Origin: G963677085 sp963677085
GTDB lineage: Bacteria; Planctomycetota; Planctomycetia; Pirellulales; Thermoguttaceae
Assembly: GCA_963677085.2 (NCBI GenBank)
Contig: CAXXFH010000002.1
Span: 1 to 64,000, forward strand
DNA: 64,000 nt
Direction: 5' to 3'
A program made the translations under genes and the position numbers. Position 1 is the first letter of the stretch. Each line of letters begins with the position of its first letter. The notes beneath the pieces are model-generated. The model did not search any database, was not told where the DNA came from, and worked only from the letters and a program-made list of their open reading frames with translations. Of this stretch, positions 18,408 to 28,890 are shown piece by piece.

Positions 18408-21400
18408 ATGATATCCCGCCAAGTCCTCGTTGTCTTGCATGTGGTTCTTCTCGTATCGACCATCGTTCCTTTGCCTTCCTCCCTTGGGCAGGCACAACCG
18501 GGCGAAGCAAAATGGCAACTTGCTGAACCGTTCCGCTCAGAGTATTCCGGCGAAAATGCGACAGGCGAGCACGTCATCGCCCTATGGCAGTTCAACCAGC
18601 CGAAAGCAACGGCCGATTCGTCGGGCAATGGCCACGAACTGACTCTCAATGGCGCCACATTCGAAGAGGCCGGCCGATTTGGCGGCGCGTTGCGGTCGTA
18701 TCGCGGATGGCCTGCTGAAGACAAACCACATCAGGCCCGGGCGAAGAACGATCCACGTCTGACTCCAGCCGGCGCGTTCACCATCGAAATGTGGCTGAAT
18801 CCGGCCGACGAACTGCGCGAGTACCCCGAGGCCTTTCTGGTCGACAAGAAATACGTAGACCATAACGACTATCAGCTTGTCCTGTCGCGAGAGACGGCGC
18901 CCGACGTGCGATGTCTGCGCGCATCGCTCGGGTTCGGCAGCGAATCGGCAACGTGGCAGTCCGACCCGCTACGTTTGCCGCCCCGCGCGTGGCACCATAT
19001 CGCGTTCACCTACGACGGCGCGGGAACCGGCGCATTCTTCGTCGACGGCTCACCTGTCGGCAGCGAGCGAAAGACCGGCTTCGGCCGTATTACCGCGGGT
19101 CGCCATGGGCTGGTTCTCGGCGATCGCATTGGCAGCCGCTACCACGGGTTTCCCGGCTTGATCGATCAGGTGCGAATCAGCGACCGAGCCTGCCAGTTTG
19201 CGCCCGTGAAGTTCGAGCGGCTTTCCCTGCGGCATGTGTTCGAGCGGATGGAACAGGTCGCGCCGCTGCGATTCGGCGTAACGAACGTGACCGGCCAGCC
19301 TTTGGCGGCTGCCCATGTGTCGTTTACGCTCGGCAGGTCAGAGTGGCAGCGTGTAGAACTTCCGGAGATCGCCCCCGGTGCACGGCACGTACTCGAATAC
19401 CCGTTCGATACGGCTTTGCGACCCGATACGTACACACTGACGGCTTCGGTCGAACTGCCGGGCGAAGAACCGTATACCACCAGCCAGTCGTTCGACATGA
19501 TACTTGTTCCGCGCCAGCCGCCGCACCGGATGCCAGTGGTGATGTGGGGTGGCGCTAGCGGGCGGCGCGACGAGCTGCGCGATATTGGCTTCACGCACAC
19601 CATCGGCGTCGGCTGCGACTTCCGCGCGGTCTGGGACGCCCAAGGACCCACGCAACCCGGCGACGAAACGCGGATCGCTGCCGGGATCGAAGAACTCGAC
19701 GCCGCACTGGCCGCTGGAATGCGTATCGTATCGAGCCTTTCGCCCGGTTCCTGGGCACGCAGCCTGCCCGAGTATCAACGTGTCCGCCGCGACGGAGCGC
19801 CCTACAACAGCCATGCTGACGTGTGTGCACGGTTCGAACGCATCAAGGATTTTTGCGGCCGCGTGGGCCAGTCGATGGCTACCGCGTACGGTGGCCATCC
19901 GGCCTTCGACAGTGCGCTTATTCACACTGAGGTGCGAGGCGCCTCAAAACCGTGCTTCCACGAGCACGATCGAAGGGCCTTTGAAAAGTCTGCTGGCTTT
20001 CCGATTCCCGACGAAGCGGTGAACATGCGCGGCGTTTCATACGGCAAGCTACCCGGGTTCCCGGCCGATCGCGTGATTGCCGACAATCACCCGCTCTACG
20101 TCTATTACAAGTGGCTCTGGAAAGACGGCGACGGTTGGAACGAGCTTCATACGCGGCTCCATCGCGGCTTGAATGCCGGTTCGCACCCTCGGTTTTGGAC
20201 CTTCCACGACCCGGCCGTACGCGTGGCCAGCGTGTGGGGCTCCGGCGGCGAGGTCGACTTTCTCTCACAATGGACCTATTCGTACCCCGACCCGATTCGC
20301 ATCGGACTGGCCACCGAGGAACTGTTCCAAATGGCCTCTGCCCGGCCCAACCAAAAGGTCATGAAGATGACGCAGATCATCTGGTACCGCAGTCAGACGG
20401 CGCCGGAGCCGGGAGAAAAGGCTGAGCAGCAAACGGCCGATTTCGACGACCATGACGTTCGCCCACAGGCGCCCGGCACGGTTGACGCCACGGGCAAGTA
20501 TCGCACATGGTGGGAGGTCGAGGAGCCGGGGGCGCGGTTCATCACGATTGCGCCGATGCACCTGCGCGAGGCGTTTTGGACCAAAGTGGCACGACCGATC
20601 CAGGGCATTATGTACCATGGCATCGGTTCACTGCTACCCGGCATTACCCAAGGTTCGTACCGCTACACACATCCGGAAACGCGGCATGAATTGAAGCGGC
20701 TCGTCGACACGGTTGTGCGCCCGTTGGGTCCCACGCTGGTGCAGATTCCCGACGCAGAGAAGGATGTTGCCTTCCTCGAAAGCTTTGCATCGGAGATGTT
20801 CGCCGGCCGCGGTACCTACGGATGGAACGGCAGTTGGGCCGGCGATATGTGGCTCATTTGCCAGTACGCTGCCCTCCAGCCGCGCGTCGTGTTCGAAGAG
20901 ACCATTCAGCAGCGAGGACTCGACGGTTACAAACTGCTCGTCATGCCCGACTGCGACGTCTTGCCGGCGAGTGTTGCCGAAGCCGTGCTAACGTTCCAAA
21001 AGCGTGGGGGGATTGTTGTGGGCGACGAACGGCTCTGCCCGGCCGTCAAGCCAGACGTGTTGGTCGAAAGCCACACGCGGCCGAAACGAGCCGACGAGGC
21101 CCGCCGTATGAACGTCGAGAAGGCGAGTGCTCTGCGAAAAGCGATTGACTCGCGATACCAGCGCATGGCCGACAGTTCCACGCCCGATGTGATTCCTTAC
21201 CTGCGACGCTATGGCACGACCGATTATCTCTTCGCCGTGAACGACCGCCGTCAATATGGTGACTACGTCGGGCACCACGGGCTGGTTATGGAAAACGGCC
21301 TGCCCACCGACGCCGTATTCACCCTTCGCCGTACGGGTCATGTGTACGACCTCGTTGCCGGCCGCAAGCTCGCCGCTACGGCCGATGACGGCGTTCTCCG

Positions 21401-21758
21401 TCTCGAAAGTCACTTCGGTCCTTGTGAAGGCCATCTGTTGATGGTAACCGATCGGCCGATTGCCGACGTTCGCCTGACGGCGCCCGAGCGTGCCAAGCCG
21501 GGCGAGACAATAACGGTCGAGCTTGCGGTGGTCGACGGCAGAGGCCAGCCGCTCGACGCCATTATTCCAGTGCGTGTCGACCTGCTCGACCCGCACGGTC
21601 GCGCAGCCGAATGGAGCGGCTTCTATGGTGCGAAGGACGGACATCTTACAATTAGGGCCAACCTCGCCGCCAACGACACCCCAGGTCTCTGGCGCATTAC
21701 CGCCGTGGAACTCGCCTCCGGCAATGAGCAGAACGTGTATGTGCAAGTAGGGCGATAG
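18408..21758 (+). CDS. Secreted LamG plus GH42-like (beta-galactosidase-type) protein
   Basis: The 1116-residue protein has a signal peptide (MISRQVLVVLHVVLLVSTIV...). A LamG/concanavalin-like domain spans about residues 45-260 (IALWQFNQ, FTIEMWLNPADEL, HHIAFTYDGAGTGAFFVDG). A TIM-barrel-like region follows (about 370-720; MRIVSSLSPGSW, ALIHTEVRGA), then a flavodoxin/GATase-like domain near 840-900 (YKLLVMPDCDVLPASVAEAV, RGGIVVGDERLC) as in the trimerisation domain of GH42 enzymes. I infer a surface or periplasmic glycosidase. The start is ATG 18408, six codons inside a longer frame from TTG 18390, because AGGAGG lies directly upstream of it. Confidence 0.75.
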   Translation: MISRQVLVVLHVVLLVSTIVPLPSSLGQAQPGEAKWQLAEPFRSEYSGENATGEHVIALWQFNQPKATADSSGNGHELTLNGATFEEAGRFGGALRSYRGWPAEDKPHQARAKNDPRLTPAGAFTIEMWLNPADELREYPEAFLVDKKYVDHNDYQLVLSRETAPDVRCLRASLGFGSESATWQSDPLRLPPRAWHHIAFTYDGAGTGAFFVDGSPVGSERKTGFGRITAGRHGLVLGDRIGSRYHGFPGLIDQVRISDRACQFAPVKFERLSLRHVFERMEQVAPLRFGVTNVTGQPLAAAHVSFTLGRSEWQRVELPEIAPGARHVLEYPFDTALRPDTYTLTASVELPGEEPYTTSQSFDMILVPRQPPHRMPVVMWGGASGRRDELRDIGFTHTIGVGCDFRAVWDAQGPTQPGDETRIAAGIEELDAALAAGMRIVSSLSPGSWARSLPEYQRVRRDGAPYNSHADVCARFERIKDFCGRVGQSMATAYGGHPAFDSALIHTEVRGASKPCFHEHDRRAFEKSAGFPIPDEAVNMRGVSYGKLPGFPADRVIADNHPLYVYYKWLWKDGDGWNELHTRLHRGLNAGSHPRFWTFHDPAVRVASVWGSGGEVDFLSQWTYSYPDPIRIGLATEELFQMASARPNQKVMKMTQIIWYRSQTAPEPGEKAEQQTADFDDHDVRPQAPGTVDATGKYRTWWEVEEPGARFITIAPMHLREAFWTKVARPIQGIMYHGIGSLLPGITQGSYRYTHPETRHELKRLVDTVVRPLGPTLVQIPDAEKDVAFLESFASEMFAGRGTYGWNGSWAGDMWLICQYAALQPRVVFEETIQQRGLDGYKLLVMPDCDVLPASVAEAVLTFQKRGGIVVGDERLCPAVKPDVLVESHTRPKRADEARRMNVEKASALRKAIDSRYQRMADSSTPDVIPYLRRYGTTDYLFAVNDRRQYGDYVGHHGLVMENGLPTDAVFTLRRTGHVYDLVAGRKLAATADDGVLRLESHFGPCEGHLLMVTDRPIADVRLTAPERAKPGETITVELAVVDGRGQPLDAIIPVRVDLLDPHGRAAEWSGFYGAKDGHLTIRANLAANDTPGLWRITAVELASGNEQNVYVQVGR

Positions 21759-22211
21759 GAACACCTGTGCCGCAAAAGGCATTTTCGCACAGCCGACAGC
21801 AAGGAAGAAGAAATCGGGCCCTCTCGAAACGACTGCCCGACTCGCCCTGCGGATCGTGGACCAGCGCGACGTGGGACAAGTTCCGACGCTTGCTGCAAAG
21901 CTATCCACTGCCTCGGCCACGCATCGTCCACTCGTATGTCCGCACCACGTAGCGAATCCACGCTCCGAGGAGCCGTATGCGCTAATGTGTGCATGTACCG
22001 ATCTGTGGGAGCCCTGGGAGAGCAATCCCCCGGGGCCACCCAGCGACTTTCGCCGTGAATGCATTTACACCGAAGTCGCAGGCCAAACGGCCATCGGGCG
22101 GCCTTGACACGTCGCGATTTGCGGCCTGATCATTGGAAACTTGAACGAAAGAGACGCGAGGAATGGCCTTCGCGCAGACGGGTAGCGCACGTGCCCGATG
22201 GGATTCAGCAC
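21759..22211. other. 453-bp region without a recognisable gene
   Basis: The region lies between the LamG/GH42-like gene and an integrase remnant. The open frames here are short, overlap on both strands and match nothing I recognise. No terminator with a T run was found. Confidence 0.4.
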
Positions 22212-22683
22212 TTATGCTGCTCGGTGGACGCGAATGATGGGCAGATGGTGCCGGCCGGCAAGGTGATCGATCTGTAAGACGAACGGATCGCCCGGCTCGC
22301 CGTCGATGTCGACGTGCGGTGCCGCACGAGGCGAGCCGCGTGGCCAGCGCGGGCGTGGCTCGATACGTGGTTGCTCGTTGGCTGGCGGACGAGAGAAGAA
22401 GACCTCATTGGGCGTACGGCCGTTGAGCGAGTCGTGGGGACAGTGCTCGTTGTACCACTCGATAACCAGTTCGACCTCCCGCTCGAACTGCGTTTGGTCC
22501 TCCGGTACCGTGATCATCGCCAGAAGTTCTTTGATGGTCCGATGAAGACGTTCAACGACGGCAATGCTGCCGTGTCGGCCGACCGCCCCGAACTGCGGCA
22601 GGATGTTCGTTGCCTTGCACCATCGCTCGAAGTTCGCGCACTTGAATTGTGAGCCCTGGTTGGCAACCGTGAAGTTCCGCGTG
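22212..22683 (-). pseudogene. Integrase-core transposase, C-terminal fragment
   Basis: Read from 22683 leftwards, the frame gives the end of an rve/DDE integrase core: NQGSQFKCANFERWCKA (second Asp apparently changed to Asn), FGAVGRHGSIAVVERLHRTI (with the catalytic Glu), then WYNEHCPHDSLNGRTPNEVF and a basic Pro-rich tail. The N-terminal half is missing and the frame breaks at about 22683, so it cannot be active. A fragment of what looks like the N-terminus of the same transposase type lies at 27845-28193 in the same orientation. Confidence 0.72.
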
Positions 22684-22795
22684 GTGTTTTGCCGTTATGA
22701 TGCTGGGTTTCGGCATGACCAAGAGAACCGCCGAAAGTCGCTGGAACACTTCACCGCACGTGTGGCCAGTGGAAGGCCGCGTTGTTCTCCTATCG

Positions 22796-25657
22796 TCAAA
22801 TCGCACGAATCTTCAGCGCCGTATCGGTTTTAAGGGCGGGAATCGTCAAGGACAGGAGGCCATCGCGCGCCGTAATTTGTTCGGTTCGCACTCGCTCACC
22901 TTTCCATGTTTCCCACCACTCGACCTCGTACTGGCCGTCCGGTAATCCCCGGACTGCGAGATGAAAGGGGTCTACCGAGGGAACCTCGTCATTGTTGTGG
23001 TTGTACCATGAGCTGTCCCGGTTCTGAATCCAAAGGATGGCCGTGGACTCGCTTTTCATGCCACATACCAGCACGTTGGGTCTGTCGAGCAACTGACAGC
23101 CGGTGAACCGGTAACTGCTCACGGTTACCCAATCGCGACCGACGTTTTCCACGCGGATACGGTGGGTGCCGGCGGGGACGTCCACTGCGACGTCCTCTTC
23201 GTAGGTCGTTTCCCAGAGCTTCCATTGTGGCCGGTAAACGCTCTGCTTCCCCAGCCCTTCGCCACAAGGCAACTTCTGTTCGTGGGCTAGTTCGCCGTCG
23301 ATCCATACTTTCAGCAGACCGGAGGACGATACCCGACCGACGCGAAGGATGAATTTGCCCGGCCTCGGATAAGTCACTACGAATGTGGGTGGGTTTTTGA
23401 TGTTGCGATGTCCCCCACCGTGCAAAAGCTGCTGGGGTAGGCGATGGTCTTCAATCGTGCCGTCGCGGCCGATAACGAACTCGTTGTGTTCCGGTTTTCC
23501 CCAGCGACTGGTTGGCGCGACCACAACATCGCGCGTATCGGGCGGTCGGTTCGGGTCGGCGAACTGTGGCGTCGTCGTTTCCAGCATCGTCCACCGTTCT
23601 GAGCCCAGCGGAAGATCCTTGGAAAAATGCGACAACGAGGTGAAATGGAAATAGAGATTTAGCGGGTCGATGTAATTTTTGTGCCACCACGGCATGGGGC
23701 CACCGGCGGCGAAACTTGTCAGCCCGGCCCACAGCGAGTTATGAATGGCCCAGCCTTCGGGGTCTTTATCGGCCGTGGTCGCATGACTGCGGATGCCGAA
23801 CTCGCCGAAGATATGCGGCTTGGCAAACCGCTTCCATTGATGCAGGCAGTAATCTCGGACCGCTTCGGCCACGTTGTTGTCGTTGTTGGTGTAGCAGTGT
23901 GTCTGGACGATGTCGATATTCTCCAGGTCCCAGTAGGCCTCCGGACCGGTCTTGCTCCAGAAACTCGTGGTGATCAAGTGGCCGAACGGATCGATCGACC
24001 GTAGATAATCCGACATTTCCTGGTGCCAGGGGAGTTTGACCTCGTCGGGTGAATCGGCCCAACCTTCCATTTCGTTGCCGAACTCCCAACAGAGGACGTT
24101 CGGGCTATAACCCCAACGGGCGACTGTGTACCGCAGTCGCTTCCGATAGAACCGCTTTGCCGCTTCGTCGGTAAACCAATCACGCGGCGTCTCGCATGGC
24201 CCATCATTTCGGGCGTTGAACGGATTGCGTTGCCAACCTTCCTTGCAAAAGTCCTGGTGGGTATCCATGCACATCATGTAATACAACCCCAACTGGGACG
24301 CGAGATTCAACATCAGGTCGACTCGCGCGGCAACATCCTGCCTGTACCAGCCAAGCCGATCGGTCCACTCGATTCCGAACCCTCGGGAACTCATCCACCA
24401 GCGGTTGAAGTTCTCGCCGGCGGCGGCAAACTTCGGCATGGCATTGGCGCCGGTTTGGCCCGTGGTGTGGTAGATCGGCAGATTGTGGCCGATGGCGAAA
24501 TAGCCATCGCCGTTGTCGAAAGCCAGGTAGTGAGGATCGATCTTGCTCGTGCGGACGAAGCCAGGAAGTTTGCCTCGTGTGCATTGGAGGGAACCCTCGC
24601 CGCCCGTAATTTCTCCATTTCGATCACGAAGCCGCAGTTGCCAGCGGTAGTCTCCAACTTCTTGGGGAGTGAAGCGGATGCGCCATCCGCTTTCAGGCTG
24701 GGGAATCATCACCTCGACCTGCTCGGATACCTTGCGCTGGTAGTCGACAGCAAAAAAACCGGGCACAATGAGTCGCCGCCCCGAAGGCGTCGTAAAAATG
24801 GCGTCCAATTGCACGTCGTCGGGATCGAACGGATTGTCGTATGTTGCCCCGAGGTCGACCCGCAGTTCCTGGCGTGCGAACTGCGGCAGCCGGGCGTTCT
24901 TGGGGGTTACGCCGTGGAACGCAAGCTGTTGTCGGGTTGGTTCGATCTGGCCGGGAAAACGTTCTGGCATCTCAGCAAAGGAGATGGTGTACTCAAATGT
25001 CGCGGTATGGCCAACTTCGAAATCGCTTGGCAACAGGTTGACGCGGAAGAGGTGGGCGCGGTTGCCACCTTCGTGTTCTGCCGGTCGGTAGCCCGGCAGC
25101 CCCAGGCAGAGGCTACAACCGTTGAATAGTTCCACCAACACGCGATCGGCGGTAGCGGATGGCAAGGCGGAAACGGTGCCGTGTGTCGATGGGGCAAACC
25201 ATACTCGTTCCGAGCCTTGGAATTTTGCCTTGCTCCCGGAAAGATGCAGCCAAATGCCTCGGGACAACTTCAAAGCCGCAGTTTTCCGAAGTTCGCAGTG
25301 GACACGAAGACCGTTGTCGACCGGCATTATCCGATAAGCATATTTGACCGGTGGCGAGTTATCGCGGGCCGAGAAGGTTCCCTGCATCACGAGGCTTCCG
25401 TCGTTTTGCAGCGTGGGCACGGTTTCAACGTTGCCGCCAGGCAAGGATTCATAAACCCAGCGGTCATGCCAAAGAAACATATGCCAACTTAGTTCGCCCT
25501 TTCCCTTGATTCCTGCATGCCATCTGCCCCGATCGAAGCGGACATACTCATCACCTTGCCGCCAAACGTATCCGTTGTCGGTGGCTTCCAACGATTGGGC
25601 ACTAGCCGCGAGTGGAAAGAACGCGATTGCCGAAATCAGAATTACTAGGGATCGCAT
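22796..25657 (-). CDS. Secreted DUF5060/GH5-like glycoside hydrolase
   Basis: The 953-residue protein has a signal peptide (residues 1-20). A beta-rich N-terminus is followed by a DUF5060-type domain (about 275-375; NPFDPDDVQLDAIFTTPSGR). A GH5-type TIM barrel comes next (about 395-680): HNLPIYH early, WEFGNEMEGW (the NE pair with the likely acid/base Glu, about residue 530) and PHIFGEFGIRSHA (likely nucleophile Glu, about 620). A C-terminal beta domain follows. GH5 enzymes cleave beta-linked polysaccharides; the substrate is unknown. TGAGGTAA precedes ATG 25657. It starts 39 bp after the stop of the 533-residue secreted protein, so both are likely one transcript. Confidence 0.83.
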   Translation of the reverse strand: MRSLVILISAIAFFPLAASAQSLEATDNGYVWRQGDEYVRFDRGRWHAGIKGKGELSWHMFLWHDRWVYESLPGGNVETVPTLQNDGSLVMQGTFSARDNSPPVKYAYRIMPVDNGLRVHCELRKTAALKLSRGIWLHLSGSKAKFQGSERVWFAPSTHGTVSALPSATADRVLVELFNGCSLCLGLPGYRPAEHEGGNRAHLFRVNLLPSDFEVGHTATFEYTISFAEMPERFPGQIEPTRQQLAFHGVTPKNARLPQFARQELRVDLGATYDNPFDPDDVQLDAIFTTPSGRRLIVPGFFAVDYQRKVSEQVEVMIPQPESGWRIRFTPQEVGDYRWQLRLRDRNGEITGGEGSLQCTRGKLPGFVRTSKIDPHYLAFDNGDGYFAIGHNLPIYHTTGQTGANAMPKFAAAGENFNRWWMSSRGFGIEWTDRLGWYRQDVAARVDLMLNLASQLGLYYMMCMDTHQDFCKEGWQRNPFNARNDGPCETPRDWFTDEAAKRFYRKRLRYTVARWGYSPNVLCWEFGNEMEGWADSPDEVKLPWHQEMSDYLRSIDPFGHLITTSFWSKTGPEAYWDLENIDIVQTHCYTNNDNNVAEAVRDYCLHQWKRFAKPHIFGEFGIRSHATTADKDPEGWAIHNSLWAGLTSFAAGGPMPWWHKNYIDPLNLYFHFTSLSHFSKDLPLGSERWTMLETTTPQFADPNRPPDTRDVVVAPTSRWGKPEHNEFVIGRDGTIEDHRLPQQLLHGGGHRNIKNPPTFVVTYPRPGKFILRVGRVSSSGLLKVWIDGELAHEQKLPCGEGLGKQSVYRPQWKLWETTYEEDVAVDVPAGTHRIRVENVGRDWVTVSSYRFTGCQLLDRPNVLVCGMKSESTAILWIQNRDSSWYNHNNDEVPSVDPFHLAVRGLPDGQYEVEWWETWKGERVRTEQITARDGLLSLTIPALKTDTALKIRAI

Positions 25658-25696
25658 GGTTTACCTCATCATCTGTTATCGGTTCTGCTACGACCA

Positions 25697-27298
25697 TCAT
25701 TTTTCGGGATTCGTGTCTTTCCAGCTGTAACGCCAACCTCGTTCCGCAACGTCCATTTTGACGCCGTCCAGTTCCACGGTAACCGGCCGATTACCGAAGT
25801 TCTCGATCAGCCAGCTCCCGTCGACGAACACGTAGAGCGCTACCCGATTCGGTGCGCTGAACGTGTGACCCAACGGTTCCAATAGCGGCTTCCGGATGGC
25901 GTCCAAATCCGCTTGTGACAATTCCAGGAGCGACTTCGGCTCGCCGTGAACCGGCAAGATGCGAACATTCGGAACGTCGAGCGGCACACTGCCGTCTAGC
26001 CGTTCGGCCAACCCATCGGTAACGAGCACGGGGATACCGCGAGCGATCAGTCGCGCCATTTTCTCGGGCAGCGCTGGGTCTTTCATCGCGTGTACCGAGA
26101 AAAACGCCGCCTTGGCTTCCTCAGGAAACTCGTGGCACGGTACTAATGGCAGGCCCATCATGCCCACGAAATCGAACACGCGAGGTTCCTTTTCGGGGTG
26201 GCTGTTTGGCGGTTTGTACGCGGCGACGCCGACAATCGGACGCTGGCCGACCTCTCCGGCAACTTCCAACAGTTCGGCAGTGCATTCGCGAAGTGCCTGC
26301 ACGTTCGGCGGCCCGGTATCTTTCAACAGTGAGCCGTAACAGAACAGCAGCGATTCCTTCGCTCCGGCCAGCACCGTTTGTCGAGCTTGCTCCACGTAGG
26401 TCCGTGCGGTGGTGCCGTAGGGGTCGAACCAACCGCCGCCGCACTTTGCACCACCAATACCGCCAAGCCATCGCATGATGAAGTAGGCCTCGTACTGGGG
26501 CGTACCACCCCACCGGCTATCGTCGTAATCGCGAGTCTCCGTGCCCACCCAGATGCGGTCGAAGTCGGCCGTTTCACGGACCACTTCATAACCCCGCTCG
26601 TGGAAGCGATCGTACCATTGCGGATATTTGATGATGACTTGGACCCGAGGGTTCACTCGTTTCGCGGGAGTCAAGATCTGGTCTTGCGACAGGCGAGCCA
26701 TCAACTCACAACGGTAATCCTCCCAAGAATCACCGGACACCGGGGAGGTCCTCTCGCCGATGGTTACGGTTTTTCCCTCTCGGGCAGCGTTGCACTCTTG
26801 ACACTGACAATCGGTGAACCAGAAGTCGTCGATCATGATCTCGTCGAACAATCCGGCGGTGTACTCGAAGATCTCCTGCAGATGCTCCTGGGTTTTGGGG
26901 TCGGTGTAGCACGAAATGATTTTCCAGCCGGTCGACTGTTTGCCAACCGTCGTTGTGGTTACGCAGCCGGAGACATCAAAGCCGGCTGCCGCAAATCGCT
27001 CTTTGGCGTGGCTTAGCGTGTCGCGGGGCGCCAGATAACCGCTGCGGAACGTCTCAATATAGACTTTGGTCACCGCCGTACGCTTGCACCAGTCGATCGC
27101 GTCGTCGATGCCCTTATCCGTGCCAAGGTGGTCACGCACCTGATGGGCTGTAATCAACGTGGAGAAGCGGTGCACATCCTGCTTCGCTTTGGCCAACGTC
27201 CACAAATCGACCGGCTCTGCGGCACGGCCGGTCATGCAAATAGACGAAATGGCAAGGATCGTCGGGATGACAATGACACGATGACGAAGAGGATTCAT
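25697..27298 (-). CDS. Secreted protein of unknown function, possible glycoside-hydrolase-like barrel
   Basis: The 533-residue protein has a signal peptide (about residues 1-26, ending GRAA). I do not recognise the family. Notable stretches are TAVTKVYIETFRSGYLAP, an acidic strand FDEIMIDDFWFTDC followed by QCQEC (about 150-168), and IIKYPQWYDRFHERGYE; the order suggests a TIM-barrel hydrolase fold. GIPVLVTDG in the later third suggests a GATase-like module. The CxCxxC cluster recalls the one in the DUF4838 protein at 10815. GGAGG precedes ATG 27298. The GH5-like gene follows in the same direction. Confidence 0.65.
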   Translation of the reverse strand: MNPLRHRVIVIPTILAISSICMTGRAAEPVDLWTLAKAKQDVHRFSTLITAHQVRDHLGTDKGIDDAIDWCKRTAVTKVYIETFRSGYLAPRDTLSHAKERFAAAGFDVSGCVTTTTVGKQSTGWKIISCYTDPKTQEHLQEIFEYTAGLFDEIMIDDFWFTDCQCQECNAAREGKTVTIGERTSPVSGDSWEDYRCELMARLSQDQILTPAKRVNPRVQVIIKYPQWYDRFHERGYEVVRETADFDRIWVGTETRDYDDSRWGGTPQYEAYFIMRWLGGIGGAKCGGGWFDPYGTTARTYVEQARQTVLAGAKESLLFCYGSLLKDTGPPNVQALRECTAELLEVAGEVGQRPIVGVAAYKPPNSHPEKEPRVFDFVGMMGLPLVPCHEFPEEAKAAFFSVHAMKDPALPEKMARLIARGIPVLVTDGLAERLDGSVPLDVPNVRILPVHGEPKSLLELSQADLDAIRKPLLEPLGHTFSAPNRVALYVFVDGSWLIENFGNRPVTVELDGVKMDVAERGWRYSWKDTNPEK

Positions 27299-27844
27299 GG
27301 GGAGGCCTCCGAGGTATGGCTAAATGGCTTGGCGGGACGCTATCCAATCAGTTTCGTCTATTGTGTTCGTTGGGTCAAACTTGGCGATCATCGGGAGACT
27401 ATCGGAGCTCCTCGTCTCATGGCATCTGCCATTGGTCGAGGGCTTCAGCGGTTGTCCCTCCTATTACGTCCTGCATTGATTGTGAAACGACGGCGACCAA
27501 CAGGAGTCCGGTTTTCCGGACCGGACCGCAATAAAGCGTCCCACAATCAAACCAGGAACCGACAAAACTCCATCCGCCAGTAATGGCATTCGCTTAGCCA
27601 CTCACTGCGTGAGCGGCCAGCTGAAAAAAGCCCGCGAAGAGTCACATATTCCGTTGCAGATCGGCCCATTTCGCCGTCACGCACGGCCCGGCAGCGACGA
27701 ACCAGCCAAATAATCTGATCTGTAAGATCACGCCGCCCGCGTGTACCGGTGATGCAAGCCGCCGACCTGTGGAATGGAGACGACTTTGCCCAACGAAGGC
27801 GGCTCCATCTCACGTGGCATCGTCGAGCTGCAATCCAGCGATAG
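27299..27844. other. 546-bp intergenic region, probable promoter of the GH5 pair
   Basis: No gene is supported. It contains a small perfect hairpin, GTCCGG-TTTT-CCGGAC (27506-27521). The promoter of the minus-strand pair 25697-27298 and 22796-25657 should lie here. Confidence 0.35.
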
Positions 27845-28193
27845 TTATGTCCGGAAAGTGTGATAGTACAACAAGATTTCGTCGCGCTGCTGGTTGTCAC
27901 CTTTGGTCTTGGTTTCCACTTCTCGATTGTGGGAATACCCCTCACGCTCGGCCTTGCCCCACCGCTGAAACGTGCGGGGCGTGGTGATAGCGATCACGTC
28001 CTTGATCTTCGAGCCCAGCGGCTTGCCGACTCTCAAAAGCTCTGCCCGCTCGGCCTCCGCCGTGTCGATCTTCGTGGGCAGCCGGTCGCGGAGCACCTGG
28101 TTCTCGACCTTCAGGTACTCGACATACTTTGCCAGTTCCGATTCCGTCGCGTTGGCGATCAGAACCAACAGCGGATGCATGAACCACTTCACT
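27845..28193 (-). pseudogene. Integrase-type transposase, N-terminal fragment
   Basis: From GTG 28193 the frame reads VKWFMHPLLVLIANATESEL and continues with YVEYLKVENQVLRDRLP and GKPLGSKIKDVIAITTPRTF, the conserved N-terminus of an integrase-core transposase type I know from planctomycetes. Similarity fades after TFQRW, and the frame ends at 27845 without any catalytic core. It complements the C-terminal fragment at 22212-22683 in the same orientation. Two genes and about 5 kb lie between. Confidence 0.65.
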
Positions 28194-28255
28194 TTGACAC
28201 AATCCTCACAGTCGGTCGTAAAACAACGAGTGACGTCGAATGGTACCCCACTCAC

Positions 28256-28888
28256 AACGTTGGGCTGGTTCGAAGAAACGCGTTTTTGGCTTCAACAATC
28301 CGGCGCCGATCCTTTTCTTCGGAATGGCACGATCACACCACCGTTTCACATACGGCGACAGTCGCGTCGCTTCCGAAGGGCGACCAGCCCTGGCCGCGAC
28401 GTTTCACCTTCGCGACACGGGCTACCGTGTAGCGCCTCGTTGCCAAACGTGCCTTCCCTCTACCGGGCGGAAAGGTGCGACAACCGGTTTGGGCCAGTTT
28501 TTCTCGGGGAAAGGCACAGAATCGGCGGCGCGCAGAACAAGAAAAAAAGGGCGCAGCAGAGACTCATAGGACAAGATGAGTTCAGATCTCAAGAAGGCCA
28601 CAAACCCTGTTTTCACGGCAAATCGATGCAGATCGTACCCCTACGCGGAAAACCTACGGGCACCACTGTCGGCACCCCGTTTTCTGTTTGCGTCGTATCT
28701 CTTGACTGCGTCGAAAGATAGAGAAACAGAGCGTCAGGCTACGGAACCGAAGGAGAGGCGACGTTTCTCTTCTCCGGACGACACGTATTTGAGGCGACAG
28801 GGCACTCAGAAATACTCGCGTTTTTTGCCATTTTCTTTTCCGTCGTCCGGCCTGCCTGTGAGGGATGCTCAAGCCTCTGTCGCGACAA
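28256..28888. other. Region of about 630 bp without a recognisable gene
   Basis: Only short, overlapping, low-quality frames are present on both strands. No RNA gene, terminator or repeat was recognised. Confidence 0.35.
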
Positions 28889-28890
28889 TC

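Noticed and set aside
20988..22064. A 358-codon minus-strand frame over the end of the LamG/GH42-like gene
   Set aside because: It overlaps real coding sequence on the other strand and contains no motif. High GC third positions explain its openness.
24230..25129. A 299-codon plus-strand frame inside the GH5-like gene
   Set aside because: It is antisense to a gene with strong catalytic motifs, has no ribosome site and has no family resemblance.
28256..28888. Possible gene or RNA in the region between the integrase fragment and the MFS porter
   Set aside because: Only short overlapping frames without start sites or motifs were seen, and no tRNA-like cloverleaf or conserved RNA motif was recognised.
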